Positions 11,656-22,586 of a stretch of 64,000 nucleotides of DNA are shown here, in pieces; position 1 is the stretch's first letter, and every line of letters begins with the position of its first letter. The notes beneath the pieces were generated by a model, which searched no databases, had not been told where the DNA came from, and worked only from the letters and a program-made list of their open reading frames with translations. Source of the DNA: Stenocarpella maydis (taxonomy: Eukaryota; Ascomycota; Sordariomycetes; Diaporthales; Diaporthaceae); assembly GCA_002270565.1 (NCBI GenBank), contig NQMI01000005.1, positions 62,001-126,000 on the forward strand, written 5' to 3'. Position numbers and translations under genes: made by a program.

Positions 11656-13845
11656 ATATTAGTAAAGCGTGCAAGTAATACTTATGCTATAGGCGCATAA
11701 TAGGCCCTTAAGGATATACTTATAGGGATATAGTCACCCTTACCGCCCTTATGATAGTACTAGCACTACTTACTAGTGCCTAATTAAGGTTAGCAATCTA
11801 AACCTATAGCATGGGCGCTATACCCGCACAAGGTGGGCATAGTACAAGTATAACTTACCGCTCTAGTTAGAGCAGTAAACCTCTTTATACTCCTTATCCT
11901 TATCCTTAGCAGCAGTATAGGTAGTAAGCTCTATATATAAAGCATGCATATAGTATATATATTACTTACATACAGGGTGCATGCTACCCTCTTTAATAGG
12001 GCCCTTTATAGTAGTCTCCCTTTTTTTTTATATATATATTACTTTATTAGCGCTACTTATGCCTAGTGCAGGCATAATGCCTAAGTTATAAGTAGGGAAT
12101 TTATAGCTGAGGGAGGGGAGGGGCTACCTAAAGGCTAATACTTCTTAAGCTTACTAAGCTAAAACCTATTATTAGCAACTGCTATACTAATGCTGCTTAC
12201 AAGCAGTATACACCTAGCAGAGATAAAAAGAGAGTACTTATAGATAGGGCAGCTAGGTTATTAGTAGGAGTAGGAGTATTATATATCTAAGAGACCCTAT
12301 TAGTAATAAAGCAGCATACACGCAGTACGGCTATAGCGCTCACGCTTAATATAATTAAACTCACTATAGTAGTAGTAGTTGTAGTTATGGTAGTAATAGT
12401 TATAGTGATAGTGCTCTATAAGACTATTAGCACTACCCCTATGCTACCCCTGCACTATTGCGGTACTACTATAGCGTAACCCAAGGAGGCTAAACATATT
12501 ATGCAGGTTTAGGTACAGGTATAGGCACAAGTACTATAAAGCATTAGCGCACTCCTTATAACATCTTACCTATAGGGCATACTTATAAATTAAGAATTAT
12601 ATATATTAGGAAAAGAAGGAAAGGAGGGAAGGAGGGAAAAGTGGTACTAGGAATTAAATATATATTAAGGAGCCTTAAAAGTATAAATAAGGCGCGATTT
12701 CTACAATAGGAGCATATAATAGCTATTTAATATAATTATAAAAATATTTAATATAATAAGAAGACTTATTTAACAGGTTTTATTTAAAAGAGCCTATTTA
12801 GTTAGGTAATATATAACTAATATACATTAGCAGCTTTCAAGTACTATTTATATAAAATTCATTAATACTAAAGAATAATAAGATTAAACCATTATTATCA
12901 CCCCTACTATAAAGAAATATAACCCTTATATACAGCCTTACTGCAGCCACGCCCCACACACGCTATACTAATAATGCAGCTCTTGGGATAGGAGCATATA
13001 AGGGGGGGCAATCTATCAGGACCTATCATGCCTATTAGAGCATATTATGCTGCTCCAGCAGGAGCCCCAGTATTAGGACTCCCTAGAAGGGGCCTTCCCT
13101 AATAATATGCTAGCCAAAGGCCATTCTTATATACATTAAAAACGAAATAATAGCGCAGCAAGTAAGCCAGAATGCATTAAAAGCCAGCTATAAAAGAGAG
13201 AAGTTTGGCTAGCAGAAAGAGGAAAAAGAAGGAGGGGGCAAGTTTAGTTATACCTATTGCTGCAAATATACTGCTTCTGCGCTACTATCCCACTGCTCTG
13301 CTCCTGCGTATACCTATTCACTCTGCTTGTATTCAACAACCCTTACACTTACTAGCTTACTAGCGATATAGTGATCTAGATAATCTAGTTAGCTTACTTA
13401 GCTTACTACATTCCTAGTGATCCAAGTGATCCTTGCTTATATAAGCGAGTGTCTAGGTCACATGTTCCCGTTGAACCGTGCCTCTTCCTACTAGCCTCCT
13501 AGCTGGCCTGTGGGGTTTATCTGCGCCTCTAGGGAACCAATAGTTGAACCCTAGTTCTATTCCTGTTACGTTTGTGATATAAAAGCCCTATAGGGGCGCT
13601 ATAAAGAAGCAATTAAAATATAATAGGTAGCCTAAATAGTGCTAAAAAAGATTATATATTAAAGGTTTTACCTTAAGACTATATTAAAGAGGCTTATTAT
13701 AAAGGTATAAGTTATAAGTAACTTTAAAGTAATAAAATAATAAGAAGGGATTCTTATATAAAAAGGGGAGAAGAAGGAAAAAATAAAGGGAGGAGGGGGG
13801 AAGAGTAAGTTTAGTTATATCTATCTCCCTAGGAATATAGCACTT

Positions 13846-14246
13846 ATATGCTACTATTTTGCTACTTAGCTACTATATATATTTATTTACTCTGCTTGTA
13901 TTTATAACACTTATAGTTTATAGCACATTAAGTATAATAAATACATTAATATTTAAATAAGTTAGTTATAATAGAAATAATATAAAAATTAAAGATATAA
14001 TTAATACTAAAAAGAATTATCTTCTTAAAACCTTAATATTTATAAGCTTACTTATACTTATTATAATATTTTTAAATTTATAAATTCAATTAAAAATAAG
14101 TAATTAAGTATAGTTAGTACTAATTAATGCTAACTTTCATTAGTTATGTAGCTTTAAATAAGTATTAGGATTAATATAAAGGTTATAAATATAAGTAGAG
14201 TAAATAGATATATATAGCAGCTAAGTAGCAAAATAGTAGCATATAA
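13846..14246. repeat. Nested 60-bp inverted repeat inside the element
   Basis: About 60 bases at 13846-13905 (ATGCTACTATTTTGCTACTT at the start) recur in reverse complement at 14187-14246, directly inside the right arm, with only a few mismatches. A weaker, less TA-converted direct relative lies at 13240-13330. These suggest several rounds of insertion in the island. Confidence 0.6.
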
Positions 14247-14642
14247 TGAAAACGGGCCCAAAGGAGGGAGCGAGAGGACAAAACCTCCACACACACAAAA
14301 AGGCACACGTTCTGCCAGAGCCCTGATCAAGCAACCACCCCAAGAGGAGCGTGGAAGGCAAGAAGAGGAGCCCCTGACGCGATAGGAGAGTTATGAGGGG
14401 AATAGAGGGTGCCAAAAAGGAGAGGCAGAAAAAGAGGGCACAAGAAATAGTTTCACAGTACACACGTATATATCTGACAGATACAAATTCACAGGGTATA
14501 AAAAGATTGATTCTCTAGGACTAGAAATTTCTCAAAAGCAACGCAGGAAGGCCCCTTCTTATAGTCTTGGAGGGGGGGGGGATGCCAAGGCTGGTTTTCC
14601 TCCGGATTCCGAAACATGCCGGTTCCCCTAGACCCCGGAACA
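14247..14642 (-). repeat. Right arm of inverted repeat
   Basis: Reverse-complement partner of 10968-11362. It contains a run of 10 G at 14572-14581 where the other arm has a shorter C run, so the homopolymer length differs between the copies. Confidence 0.9.
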
Positions 14643-15540
14643 ATAAGTGCTATATTCCTAAAGAGATAAATATAACTAAACTTACCCCTCCTTCCTTCTC
14701 CCTCTATTTACTCCTTTTTCCGCCCCTATTATATAAGAATATCTCCTTACTACTTTATTATTCTAAAGCTACTTATAACTTATACCTTTATAATAGGCCC
14801 CTTTAATATACAATCTTCCTTAGTACTATTTAGGCTGCCCGTTATATGCTAGTTGCTTCTTTATAGCATCCCTATAGGGCCCTTAGGTGCCTTAACCTAG
14901 AGTAGTATACTGGACCCTAATAGTTAATAAAAGTTAGTAAATATTGCAAACTTAATTTATTTACTAATATAGTCTACTTACTAGTAAACTAAATTAAAAG
15001 ATTAGCTATATTTTTTATATTCTTAAAGTATACTAAAAATCTTTAAATATTTTAGTTAATATTATATTTAATAAGTATTTACTTTTTAATTAAGTTAAGT
15101 TTATAATTATAATATAAAAGTCTATATAGTTATGTTATTATCTTATTTTTCATTATAACATAATATAAGATATATTAAAGATTTTAGCTTTTATAGCTAT
15201 ATTAATAAGTTTCATATTATTTTTTTTAGTTTCTAAACAGCTTAAATAATTGAGAGTAATTTACCCTTTTAAATTTAAGAAATATATTATTATTATAAAA
15301 TTTTAGTACATTGAAGATTTAAATATGTAGAGATATATAAAAATAATATGAAAATTAAAGATATAATTAGTATTAAAAAAGAGTTATTTTTTATAAACCT
15401 TAATATTTTCTAGCCTTACTATACATATCTTAACACCTTTAAATTTATAAAATTAAGTGAAAATAAGTAATTAACTATAGTTGGTACTCATTGGTGCTAA
15501 ATTTTATTATATTATTTAGCTTTAGTTAGGTGCTAGGGTA

Positions 15541-16441
15541 GGCTAAAGTTGATGAATTTGCGGAAAACTGGCTACTTCCTGGTCCTGGCCACTTCCTAGT
15601 ACCCTATGTTATGCAGTAAGCTATTAAAGCACCTTTAATTACATAAAAACTAATGATTAAGAGAAAGGTAATACCTATGGCTAATACTGATTCTTTGTTT
15701 CGGGTTAGAGAATGTTAACATTCTTTCCAGAATAGCACTAGCTTTTGTTACTCTGGGCTAATGTAAAATGAATTACCCCGGATGGACTTGAAAATAAGAA
15801 CAGGGTTGGAGATGCAGAAGAGATCCTCGAGTATGGCAGTGCAGCTTCATGGGGTATGTTATGAACGGGTTATGTTGAATGCCAATAATCTTGCGCCTCT
15901 GCAGACATGACATTTTTTTTCATGGCCGCCTGTGAGGGGCGGACGAGTAGCCATGTGATGTGCCCAGGGCAGGACGCAGTACTTTGGAATATTAAAGCTT
16001 ATTTTATTCACTGGGCGCTCCACCGACTTCAATGCATCTTGGTAGTCAAAGCCCGTATTGCTAAATGCTAGTCTTATGCACCGAAACTGCGGGAACAGCG
16101 GTGTATGAGACTGAGAGTCGCTAGAGTTACCGATTATCAACGGAGAGTTTCATCACAGACTGAAGGCCAATGCTTGGTACAACCAATCAAGGCAGAACTA
16201 GACCAATTAATTAATATGTCGCACGGCTTGAAGCGAGTATTGGAGTATGGTTGAGGCGGACATGACCACAGTCCACCACATTTTACATGATGTGTGTCTC
16301 CGATAGTCCTCACCCCAGGCCTGATTTTCTGTTACAGCTGATGCCGGAGGCCCTGGCGAGATCCAGACTTGGCTATATTAAGAATTATGCCACTCAGCCG
16401 AGGTTATGTAATGGCCCAGCTGCGGTGATGATATCCCGGGC
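15541..16441. other. Spacer right of the TA-rich island
   Basis: Normal composition returns. A 93-codon minus-strand frame at 15859-16140 has no recognisable domain or signal peptide and may be chance. No other feature is supported. Confidence 0.4.
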
Positions 16442-17111
16442 CTACAGGAGACCGGCCCAGAACGGCCGCATCCTCCCAGCCGCCGCAACGCTAGATGAGG
16501 TCTCCGCCGCCGTGCCGGTGCTGGTCACAGGCTCGCTCCTTGTTGACGTCCCAGCCGAGGTCATCCCACCCGCAGTAGAGTTGAGCCCCGCGGGCCCGGT
16601 GCCGGTTGCAGACGCCGTCGAGTTGGCGGGGGCGGCGCCGCCGGACGAGCCCGACGACGAGGAGGAGGAGCTCGGGGCGTCGCTGGTGCAGTTGGGCGTG
16701 AAGAAGACGTAGTTGGCGGCGCACCCGATGCCGCCGCAGCCGGACTCGCAGGGGTAGTCGACAAAGACGGTGGGGATGGCCGACGGGCAGCCGCACGAGT
16801 TGGTGAGGGGCACCAGCTGGACGCAGTCGGGCGTCGCGCAGGAGCGGCAGACGTTGCTCGTCAGGGTCACGGTGGGGCAGCCCTCGTGGGAGGCGGCCGA
16901 CGATTCGGAGGAGGCTGACGACGTGAGGGTGGCTGTCGAGTCGGGGACGGCGGTCGTCGGCTCTCGTCGGGACGTGGTGGACGACGCGGTCTGTCCGCAG
17001 GCCGGGGCGCTGGTTTCTGAGCGTCAGTCGCGTGTTGACAACGGCGTTGGCAGCACGGAGCCAAACTTACACCGCAGCCAGCGCGACCAAAAGGAGGCTC
17101 AGGAGCTTCAT
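16442..17111 (-). CDS. Secreted cysteine-rich, Ser/Thr-rich surface protein
   Basis: Exons 17111-17071 and 17009-16442 give 202 residues. The first exon encodes a signal peptide (MKLLSLLLVALAAV), and the GTAAGT intron falls just after it, a common arrangement for fungal secreted proteins. A Ser/Thr-rich stretch follows, then a compact domain with about ten cysteines (CPTVTLTSNVCRSCATPDC ... CGCPSAIPT ... CESGCGGIGC), then a Ser/Ala/Gly/Thr-rich tail likely to be O-glycosylated. The C-terminus (FWAGLL) is only weakly hydrophobic, so a GPI anchor is uncertain. It is probably a cell-wall protein or a small cysteine-rich effector-like protein. No enzyme motif is visible. Confidence 0.72.
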
Positions 17112-17690
17112 GAGTAGCTGATGCGGTTTTGCGCTTGCTCCCTCTGTTGTAAGGTGAAGAACGTGGAAGCCCGACTTCGGTTGGCGGTTGGCCGAAATTC
17201 TAATGGTGGTATGAAGGACGCAAGATTGGGCATGTCTTGCCCAGGACGTGTGGGCTTTCTGCAGCGTGATTCCTTGGATGAGAGGTCACATCATGACGTA
17301 GAAGGCGCTATTGGAAGCCACTAGGCTGCACACATTTGCCGCGATTGTCCTCCTGTGCGCGCTGGCGGAATGCTCACCTGCGTGAGCTCAGCATGTAGCT
17401 GGTTTCGTTTTTGATCCAATCACAATTCAATCAATCCAAACCCCCCCCCCGTTCCCTTCATATAATCGTATAAGAACGCTCAAAGACCAGCATTCGATAA
17501 GAAATACAGCGCTGATAGCAATACGTTTCAAATCACACTAGGGTGATCGTTTATAGAATTGCTTGCAAGAAAACATGTACCCAACATTCCACGCGTTCGC
17601 TTAGCACGGTATTGTCGTATCACGGGTGTCACTGTAATTGTCCGACACCACCAAGATGTTAATCTATTCGAAGTCAGCTTCCCTCACCAC
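17112..17690. other. Divergent promoter region
   Basis: Shared upstream region of the Cys-rich gene (minus) and the 77-residue gene (plus). It contains a 10-C run at 17441-17450. No coding sequence was recognised. Confidence 0.4.
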
Positions 17691-17976
17691 ATGCCTCTGA
17701 AGGTCTCCCCTCGGTAAGTACCCTCATCTCTCACAGCGGTCCAGCTGGCGAGCTCATATTATCAGTCCCTCATTGTCAGGCCAGCCAGTTTGGATCGACT
17801 CCAAGAATGACGTCCGAGATGATTTTGAGCGCCGCAAGTCACAAGACCCTATGGAACTCAGATATCTCGAGAATCTTGCCAGCGGCAAGAGCATCGAGAG
17901 AAGAGAAGGGGCCACGGAGGAGGATTTCGTATTGAAGGACGTGGCCTGGCTCCAATCTTCACTGGCATATCATTAA
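17691..17976 (+). CDS. Small hypothetical protein, 77 residues, two exons
   Basis: Exons 17691-17713 and 17766-17976. The GTAAGT donor and the acceptor CATATTATCAG give an in-frame join, MPLKVSPRPSLSGQPVWID. The mature text is hydrophilic, rich in Asp, Glu, Lys and Arg (DSKNDVRDDFERRK, SIERREGATEEDF), with no signal peptide or membrane helix. The composition, good splice sites and compact size suggest a real soluble protein. I do not recognise the family. Using the later acceptor (CATTGTCAG) would break the frame, which supports the chosen model. Confidence 0.5.
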
Positions 17977-18606
17977 TTATATGATGGCCAAAGGAGATCG
18001 GGATCCAGGCGCCAGTTATCCTACGAGCCTGTTACTCGAGTGCATATCATGGCGGGCTGGATATCCGAAATTGAGAAGGATAAGACGGAGTCGCTTTGTT
18101 GCGTCAGTTGTACAAGGCTTCGTTTTGGAGGTCCAAGAAGAGCTTCCAAACATGCAAGACGTCGGGGAAGGAATAGGTTGTGTAGTATCAACACTCGGGC
18201 GGCGGAAATGTCGCGAATCAAGAGACGAAAGGGTGGTAATACAAGCAGCAAGGTATGCGTTTACGAGTAGGGAAATCCGTGCTTGTTCACTCGACGCATC
18301 TAAGCGCAGGGCCGCCAACATCAGGTGGACATATCGACAGCCGGTCGTTCACAAACGCTAGTCCTCTAGTCCCCAAGATGCCCTGTGATATCACCTCGGC
18401 TTGTGACTATTGGCTCCTACCCGCCTACTGTTTACCAAAACTGCTTCTGGAATTAGACTCGAGCTACACGGAAAGACCAGCCAAGCGCGCTTGCTTTCTC
18501 ACCTGAGAACTATTTGAGCATGCAGTGTAGCAGCCGGCCTGCAAGTGACGACCCCAGCGCCGTCCCGATGGATATATCACCAAAACCCAATGACCCTGCC
18601 ACCAAC
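17977..18606. other. Spacer with overlapping weak frames
   Basis: Short open frames on both strands (17981-18361 plus, 18016-18321 minus) overlap each other and have no domain or splice support. It also holds the 3' UTR of the histidine phosphatase gene. Confidence 0.4.
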
Positions 18607-19287
18607 TCAGTCGGCCTCGTTGACCTCGCTCTCCTCCCCGGCCGCCACCTGCGTCGGGCCGTTGGTCCCCGAAGGAGCAGCGAGGTCCCCGTCATCAGTG
18701 ATGCTAAAGTCGACCCCGACCCGGTAGCTCCAGCACTCGCAGTTGCGATACCTCCCGGAGCCCCCGTTCAGCCTATGGATGAAGCCCTGGTGGCTGACGA
18801 CGACGATGTGGCTGTAGGTCCGCGACAGCTCCATGAGGCGCCTGCGCACGCGGCGGGCGCGGCGGTGGCCCCTCCGCTCGCTGCTATTGTCATAGACGCC
18901 GGACCGGCTGCACTCGGAGAAGTCCAGGAAGGGGTAGCGCCTCTCGAGCTGGGCGCGGGTGCGGCACTGGTTGAAGGGCCTGTCGCCGCACTCGCGCAGC
19001 GACGGCCAGACCTGTACGGGGACGGAGGCGCCGGGCCCGTCGCCGGCGCCGCGGATCAGGTGGCCGAAGGCGAGGATGGCGGTCTCGAGGGTGCGGGTCA
19101 GGGGCGAGACGACGATGAGGTCGGGGGGCTGGGAGAGCTGGACGGCGGAGGCCTGGCGCCGCCCACGTTCGGTCAGGATGGGATCGCGGCAGGGGAAGCC
19201 CGACACCATGTTGTTCCAGGCATGGCCGTGGCGGAGCAGTGTGATGGTCCGCGGCTGGTCTGTGGCATAAGCCGGCTGAGATGCCAT
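18607..19287 (-). CDS. Histidine phosphatase superfamily (phosphoglycerate mutase-like) protein
   Basis: Single exon, 226 residues. The N-terminal TITLLRHGHAWNN is the RHG motif that supplies the phospho-accepting histidine. Around residues 56-70, LIVVSPLTRTLETA carries the conserved phosphate-binding Arg. LRECGDRPFNQCRT has the Glu/Asp acid-base region, and HIVVVSHQGFIHRL supplies the second catalytic His. There is no signal peptide, so it is probably cytosolic. The substrate is unknown; fungal members of this branch are usually annotated only as phosphoglycerate-mutase-family phosphatases. The Ser-to-Asp-rich tail is not conserved in the family. Confidence 0.88.
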   Translation of the reverse strand: MASQPAYATDQPRTITLLRHGHAWNNMVSGFPCRDPILTERGRRQASAVQLSQPPDLIVVSPLTRTLETAILAFGHLIRGAGDGPGASVPVQVWPSLRECGDRPFNQCRTRAQLERRYPFLDFSECSRSGVYDNSSERRGHRRARRVRRRLMELSRTYSHIVVVSHQGFIHRLNGGSGRYRNCECWSYRVGVDFSITDDGDLAAPSGTNGPTQVAAGEESEVNEAD

Positions 19288-20237
19288 GCTGCAATAAGTC
19301 GCAGCCTGTCGTTGGCGTCACTCGGCCTGTTCCTCGACTTCCCGGCTGGTGGCCTGCCAGAGTGTTAGTTAGGCGGCCTCAGGCCTGGGTGACACGTGAG
19401 GACATTCCTGATGTGGAGATGGTTAGGTGGTGAAACAAGGCTTGGAAAGGTGGCCTGGCCTGCGTTGCGCAAGGACCTCGTCACGATGAAGCAAGGCGCG
19501 TGCTACGGTGTCAGGGTGTCAGTCCGGGTTGGTTGAATGCAAGCAGAAGCAGAAGCGCTATGTATGGAGATAAGAGACAGGCCGGACAGCCTTTTTGACG
19601 AGAGATGGCGATCAAATTCTGAATCAAACACACGAAAAAGCAAGTCTGTCTGGAGTACACTAGATGGCACATGCTCGCTGTGAGGCATGCTGCAGTTGCA
19701 GTTGGGGGAAACGTGCACTGCAGGCAGTCTGTCGCAGCAGCAGCAGCAGCAGCACAAAAGGGTTAGCGCACATGGCCACCCCTGGGCTGCAGCAGAGGCA
19801 CTCAGGCAGGCACCCACAGAAGGGCATGATGAGCTTGTGGTGATGTCCTGGATATTCTGGCAGATACACCAGGCATATCAATCCATCCCATGGTGCAACA
19901 ACCGGACCACGCGAAACCCAAGGGACCTGCTTAGACTAAGTATTCTTAGCAGCCAGGTAAGGATTGTCACTGGTGTTATTCCCACCATCAGCCGTGGTCA
20001 TCTGAGCAGCGCACACCCCTGCTCAGCACCACCCACCCCTGCATGACGCCCTGTGTTTCCCCAGCCTCTCATCTTGATCGAGCGTCTCTCCCCTTGCCTG
20101 CCGGGGCTCCAACTGCCGCGGCGTCACGACATCACTCACGCCTTATCAGCTGCACGCGACCAGTCCTTGTCCCTCGCTCTTCCTGCTGCAGCGCACACCT
20201 CGGACGATTCCTGAGCCTCGGCGGTACCTCTGTCGCG
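19288..20237. other. Upstream region of the aminopeptidase gene
   Basis: Nearly 1 kb between divergent genes. It includes a CAG/GCA trinucleotide run at about 19733-19755 and AAGCAG repeats near 19540. The frame open from 20043 continues into the aminopeptidase, but its first 65 codons look like leader, not protein. No separate gene is supported. Confidence 0.45.
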
Positions 20238-21881
20238 ATGGCTGTGTCTCGGGTCTTCAGTCTGGCCTCGCTTGCCAGCCTCTCCCTCCATGCCGCCTCA
20301 GCGGCTTCCGCTCAGCTGCAGCAGCCCATATTTGAGGAACCACACCAAGCAGCCGTGTCCGGGGCCAGGAAGCCGCTGGTTGACAGCGAGGCCCTGCAGG
20401 ACAGCATCTCCGTCGACAGGCTTCTCAAGGGAGCCCAGGACCTGTACAGAATCGCCAACCTCAGCTCGCATGAGTATAACCGCCCAACACGCGTGATCGG
20501 CAGTCAAGGTAAACCAAACCCATCACCGTCTGAGTCACCAGGAAAAGGCCCTATTTACGGCCTGCAGTGGGACCCCTCGGACTGACTGTTCCCAGGCCAC
20601 CTTGGGACATTGGACTACATCCGGAAGTCCATCTCGGAGCTGGGAGACTACTACGAGATTGCGGAGCAGCCCTTCCCTGCCTACGTCGGCTGGGTCCAGG
20701 AGTTCCGTCTTGTGATCGGCAGCGATGTCTATGAAGAAGCAAAGCCGATGAGCCTGACTCCCCCAACAAAGGATAGGGAACCCGTCCGTGGCGATCTTGT
20801 CCTTGTCAACAATACAGGGTGCTCGTCCGAGGACTACCCGCCCGCTGTCAAGGGGAACGTCGCCTTCATCAGCCGTGGCACATGTTCCTTTGGTGACAAA
20901 TCCGCCCAAGCAGGCAAGGCCGGAGCCATCGCCGCCGTGATATACAACAACGACAAGGGTGAGCTGTCCGGAACCCTCGGCACCCCCGACGACAGCCACG
21001 TTGCCACTTTCGGCCTTCCGCGGGCAGATGCCGAGCCGCTGCTCAAGAAGCTGGAGGGCAACAAGACGGTCGATGCGATTGCCTATATCAGCTCCTGGGT
21101 TAACAGTGCCATCACCAAGAACATTGTGATTCAGACCGTCGAGGGCGACCCCAACAACTGTGTTGCTCTTGGCGCGCACTCCGACAGCGTTGAGGCCGGC
21201 CCGGGTATCAACGATGATGGATCAGGCACCCTGTCACTGCTAGAAGTGGCAAGGCAGCTCACCAAATTCCGCGTCAACAACTGCGTGCGCTTTGCCTGGT
21301 GGTCGGCCGAGGAGGAGGGCCTGGTTGGGTCTAGCTACTATGCTTCCAACCTGTCCCCCGATGAGAATCTCAAGGTCCGCCTCTTTATGGACTACGACAT
21401 GCTTGCGAGCCCCAATTTCGCCTACCAAGTCTACAATGCCACCAACGACAAGCACCCCGTCGGGTCAGAGGAGCTCCGAGACCTCTATGTTGGCTGGTAT
21501 GAGGCCCACGGCCTCAACTATACCTTCATCCCCTTTGACGGCCGCAGCGACTACGACGGATTCATCCGGGCTGGAATCCCCGCCGGCGGGATCGCCACGG
21601 GCGCCGAGGTCATCAAGACGAACGAGGAGCAGGAGTTGTTTGGTGGGAAAGCGGGCGACGCATTCGACGAGTGCTACCATCTTCTGTGCGACGACACGGA
21701 CAACGTCAACGTGACCGCCTGGGAGCTCAACACGAAGCTGGTCGCACACAGTGTGGCTACCTATGCGGCCTCGTTCGACGGCTTCCCGAAGCGGGATTCG
21801 GATGCTCTGCGGGCGAACAGTGCGCAGACCAGCGAGTATGAGAAGGCGGTCAAGTACCGTGGCGACCACCTCTTTATTTAA
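20238..21881 (+). CDS. Aminopeptidase Y-like M28 metallopeptidase
   Basis: Exons 20238-20508 and 20596-21881, 518 residues. A signal peptide (MAVSRVFSLASLASLSLHAA) leads into a propeptide-like stretch. A protease-associated (PA) insert lies at about residues 145-240 (GDLVLVNNTGCSSEDYP, FISRGTCSFGDKS). The zinc-dependent M28 domain follows, with ligands in GAHSDSV (H285), GINDDGSG (D297), WWSAEEEG (E329/E330), MDYDM (D358) and CYHLLCD (H452). GRSDYDGF is a further family motif. Yeast Ape3 is a vacuolar enzyme that removes N-terminal basic and other residues from peptides; fungal relatives can be vacuolar or secreted. The start at 20238 is chosen because it begins the signal peptide. The assignment is firm. 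Confidence 0.93.
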
Positions 21882-22586
21882 CTGTCAGCAAGTGCGGCAT
21901 TGTACTGATTAGTTGCATATCTTTGTTTCGGTGTCTTTTTGACTGTAACCTCACTGCATCTTTTGTACCTATCATGACCCTTTTAGAATAGATGGCATCC
22001 TCATTTGTACTCCAATACCCAACCTAGCACGCAATCCTTCTTCAGGATCATGTATGCTGATTCGAGGCGTGTACAGCTCATTGTCCAGATTATTATTGTA
22101 GAAGCTTCAACCAATTCCGATTTCACACGCAGCTTGGTGAGGCATTTCTACGCACGTCTTGTGCGCAATAGAGGCGGCTCTATGCTACGCCTAACGCAGA
22201 TGTCAAGAAATGTTTAGCGTTTCTACGGATTTACGAATTCCATTGCCCGCATTGGCATCTAATTCCGAATTATCACCCGTGCGGACCGACGATCTCTGGC
22301 GGCTCCTCCCCCACGCCGCATCACGATGTTCGCCCATGCCGACCCCCACTTCCCGGGGGCGAGAATGGTTTCGAGAATGTGTTGGCTGATCACATCCGTA
22401 AATCCGTAGAAAAGTGCTCAGGTATTCTTTTCCAAACGATCCCCAAGATCCTGTGGACTGATCGAAATTCATCACGTTGCCTGCGCCGTCCAGCTAGCTA
22501 GCTAACTACCTCTTACTTCCCCTGGCTTTAGAACAAGCACCAACCTCGTCCCCCCCAACTTCGCAAAAGCAATCACCCTCCCCAAA
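21882..22586. other. Spacer before the EthD-like gene
   Basis: 3' UTR of the aminopeptidase and promoter of the next gene. It contains a short AGCTAGCTAGCTAACT run at 22493-22508. No gene was recognised. Confidence 0.45.

Larger units (their letters stand above)
10968..14642. mobile_element. 3.7-kb transposable element relic with 395-bp inverted terminal repeats
   Basis: The two ends are near-identical inverted copies, 10968-11362 (+) and 14247-14642 (-). Both have TGTTCCGGGGTCTAGGGG on the outside and GGCCCGTTTTCA on the inside. The outer flanks share a 4-bp word, ATAA, on both sides, a possible target-site duplication, though weak evidence in TA-rich DNA. The interior is heavily TA-converted. 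Each arm alone begins TG and ends CA like an LTR, but LTRs of one element should be direct, not inverted. It could be a long-TIR DNA element (Mutator-like or fold-back) or two LTRs left by nested or inverted insertions. No transposase or reverse transcriptase motif can be read. Confidence 0.7.
10082..15540. other. TA-rich, RIP-like isochore full of degraded repeats
   Basis: Composition changes sharply from GC-rich genic DNA to long runs of TA, TTA and ATA. CA/TG dinucleotides look depleted while CT, CC and GC persist, the pattern expected from C-to-T change at CpA (RIP in Pezizomycotina). The block contains the inverted-repeat element at 10968-14642 and only fragmentary reading frames. Islands of less altered sequence lie at about 10968-11560, 12930-13600 and 14247-14645. 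It ends near 15540, where normal composition returns. No intact gene is present. Confidence 0.85.

Noticed and set aside
10968..14642. Standard LTR retrotransposon
   Set aside because: The terminal repeats are inverted, not direct, and no reverse transcriptase or integrase motif is readable.
18514..19368. 284-codon frame opposite the histidine phosphatase
   Set aside because: Low-complexity Ala/Gly/Pro text; the other strand carries RHG and second-His motifs.
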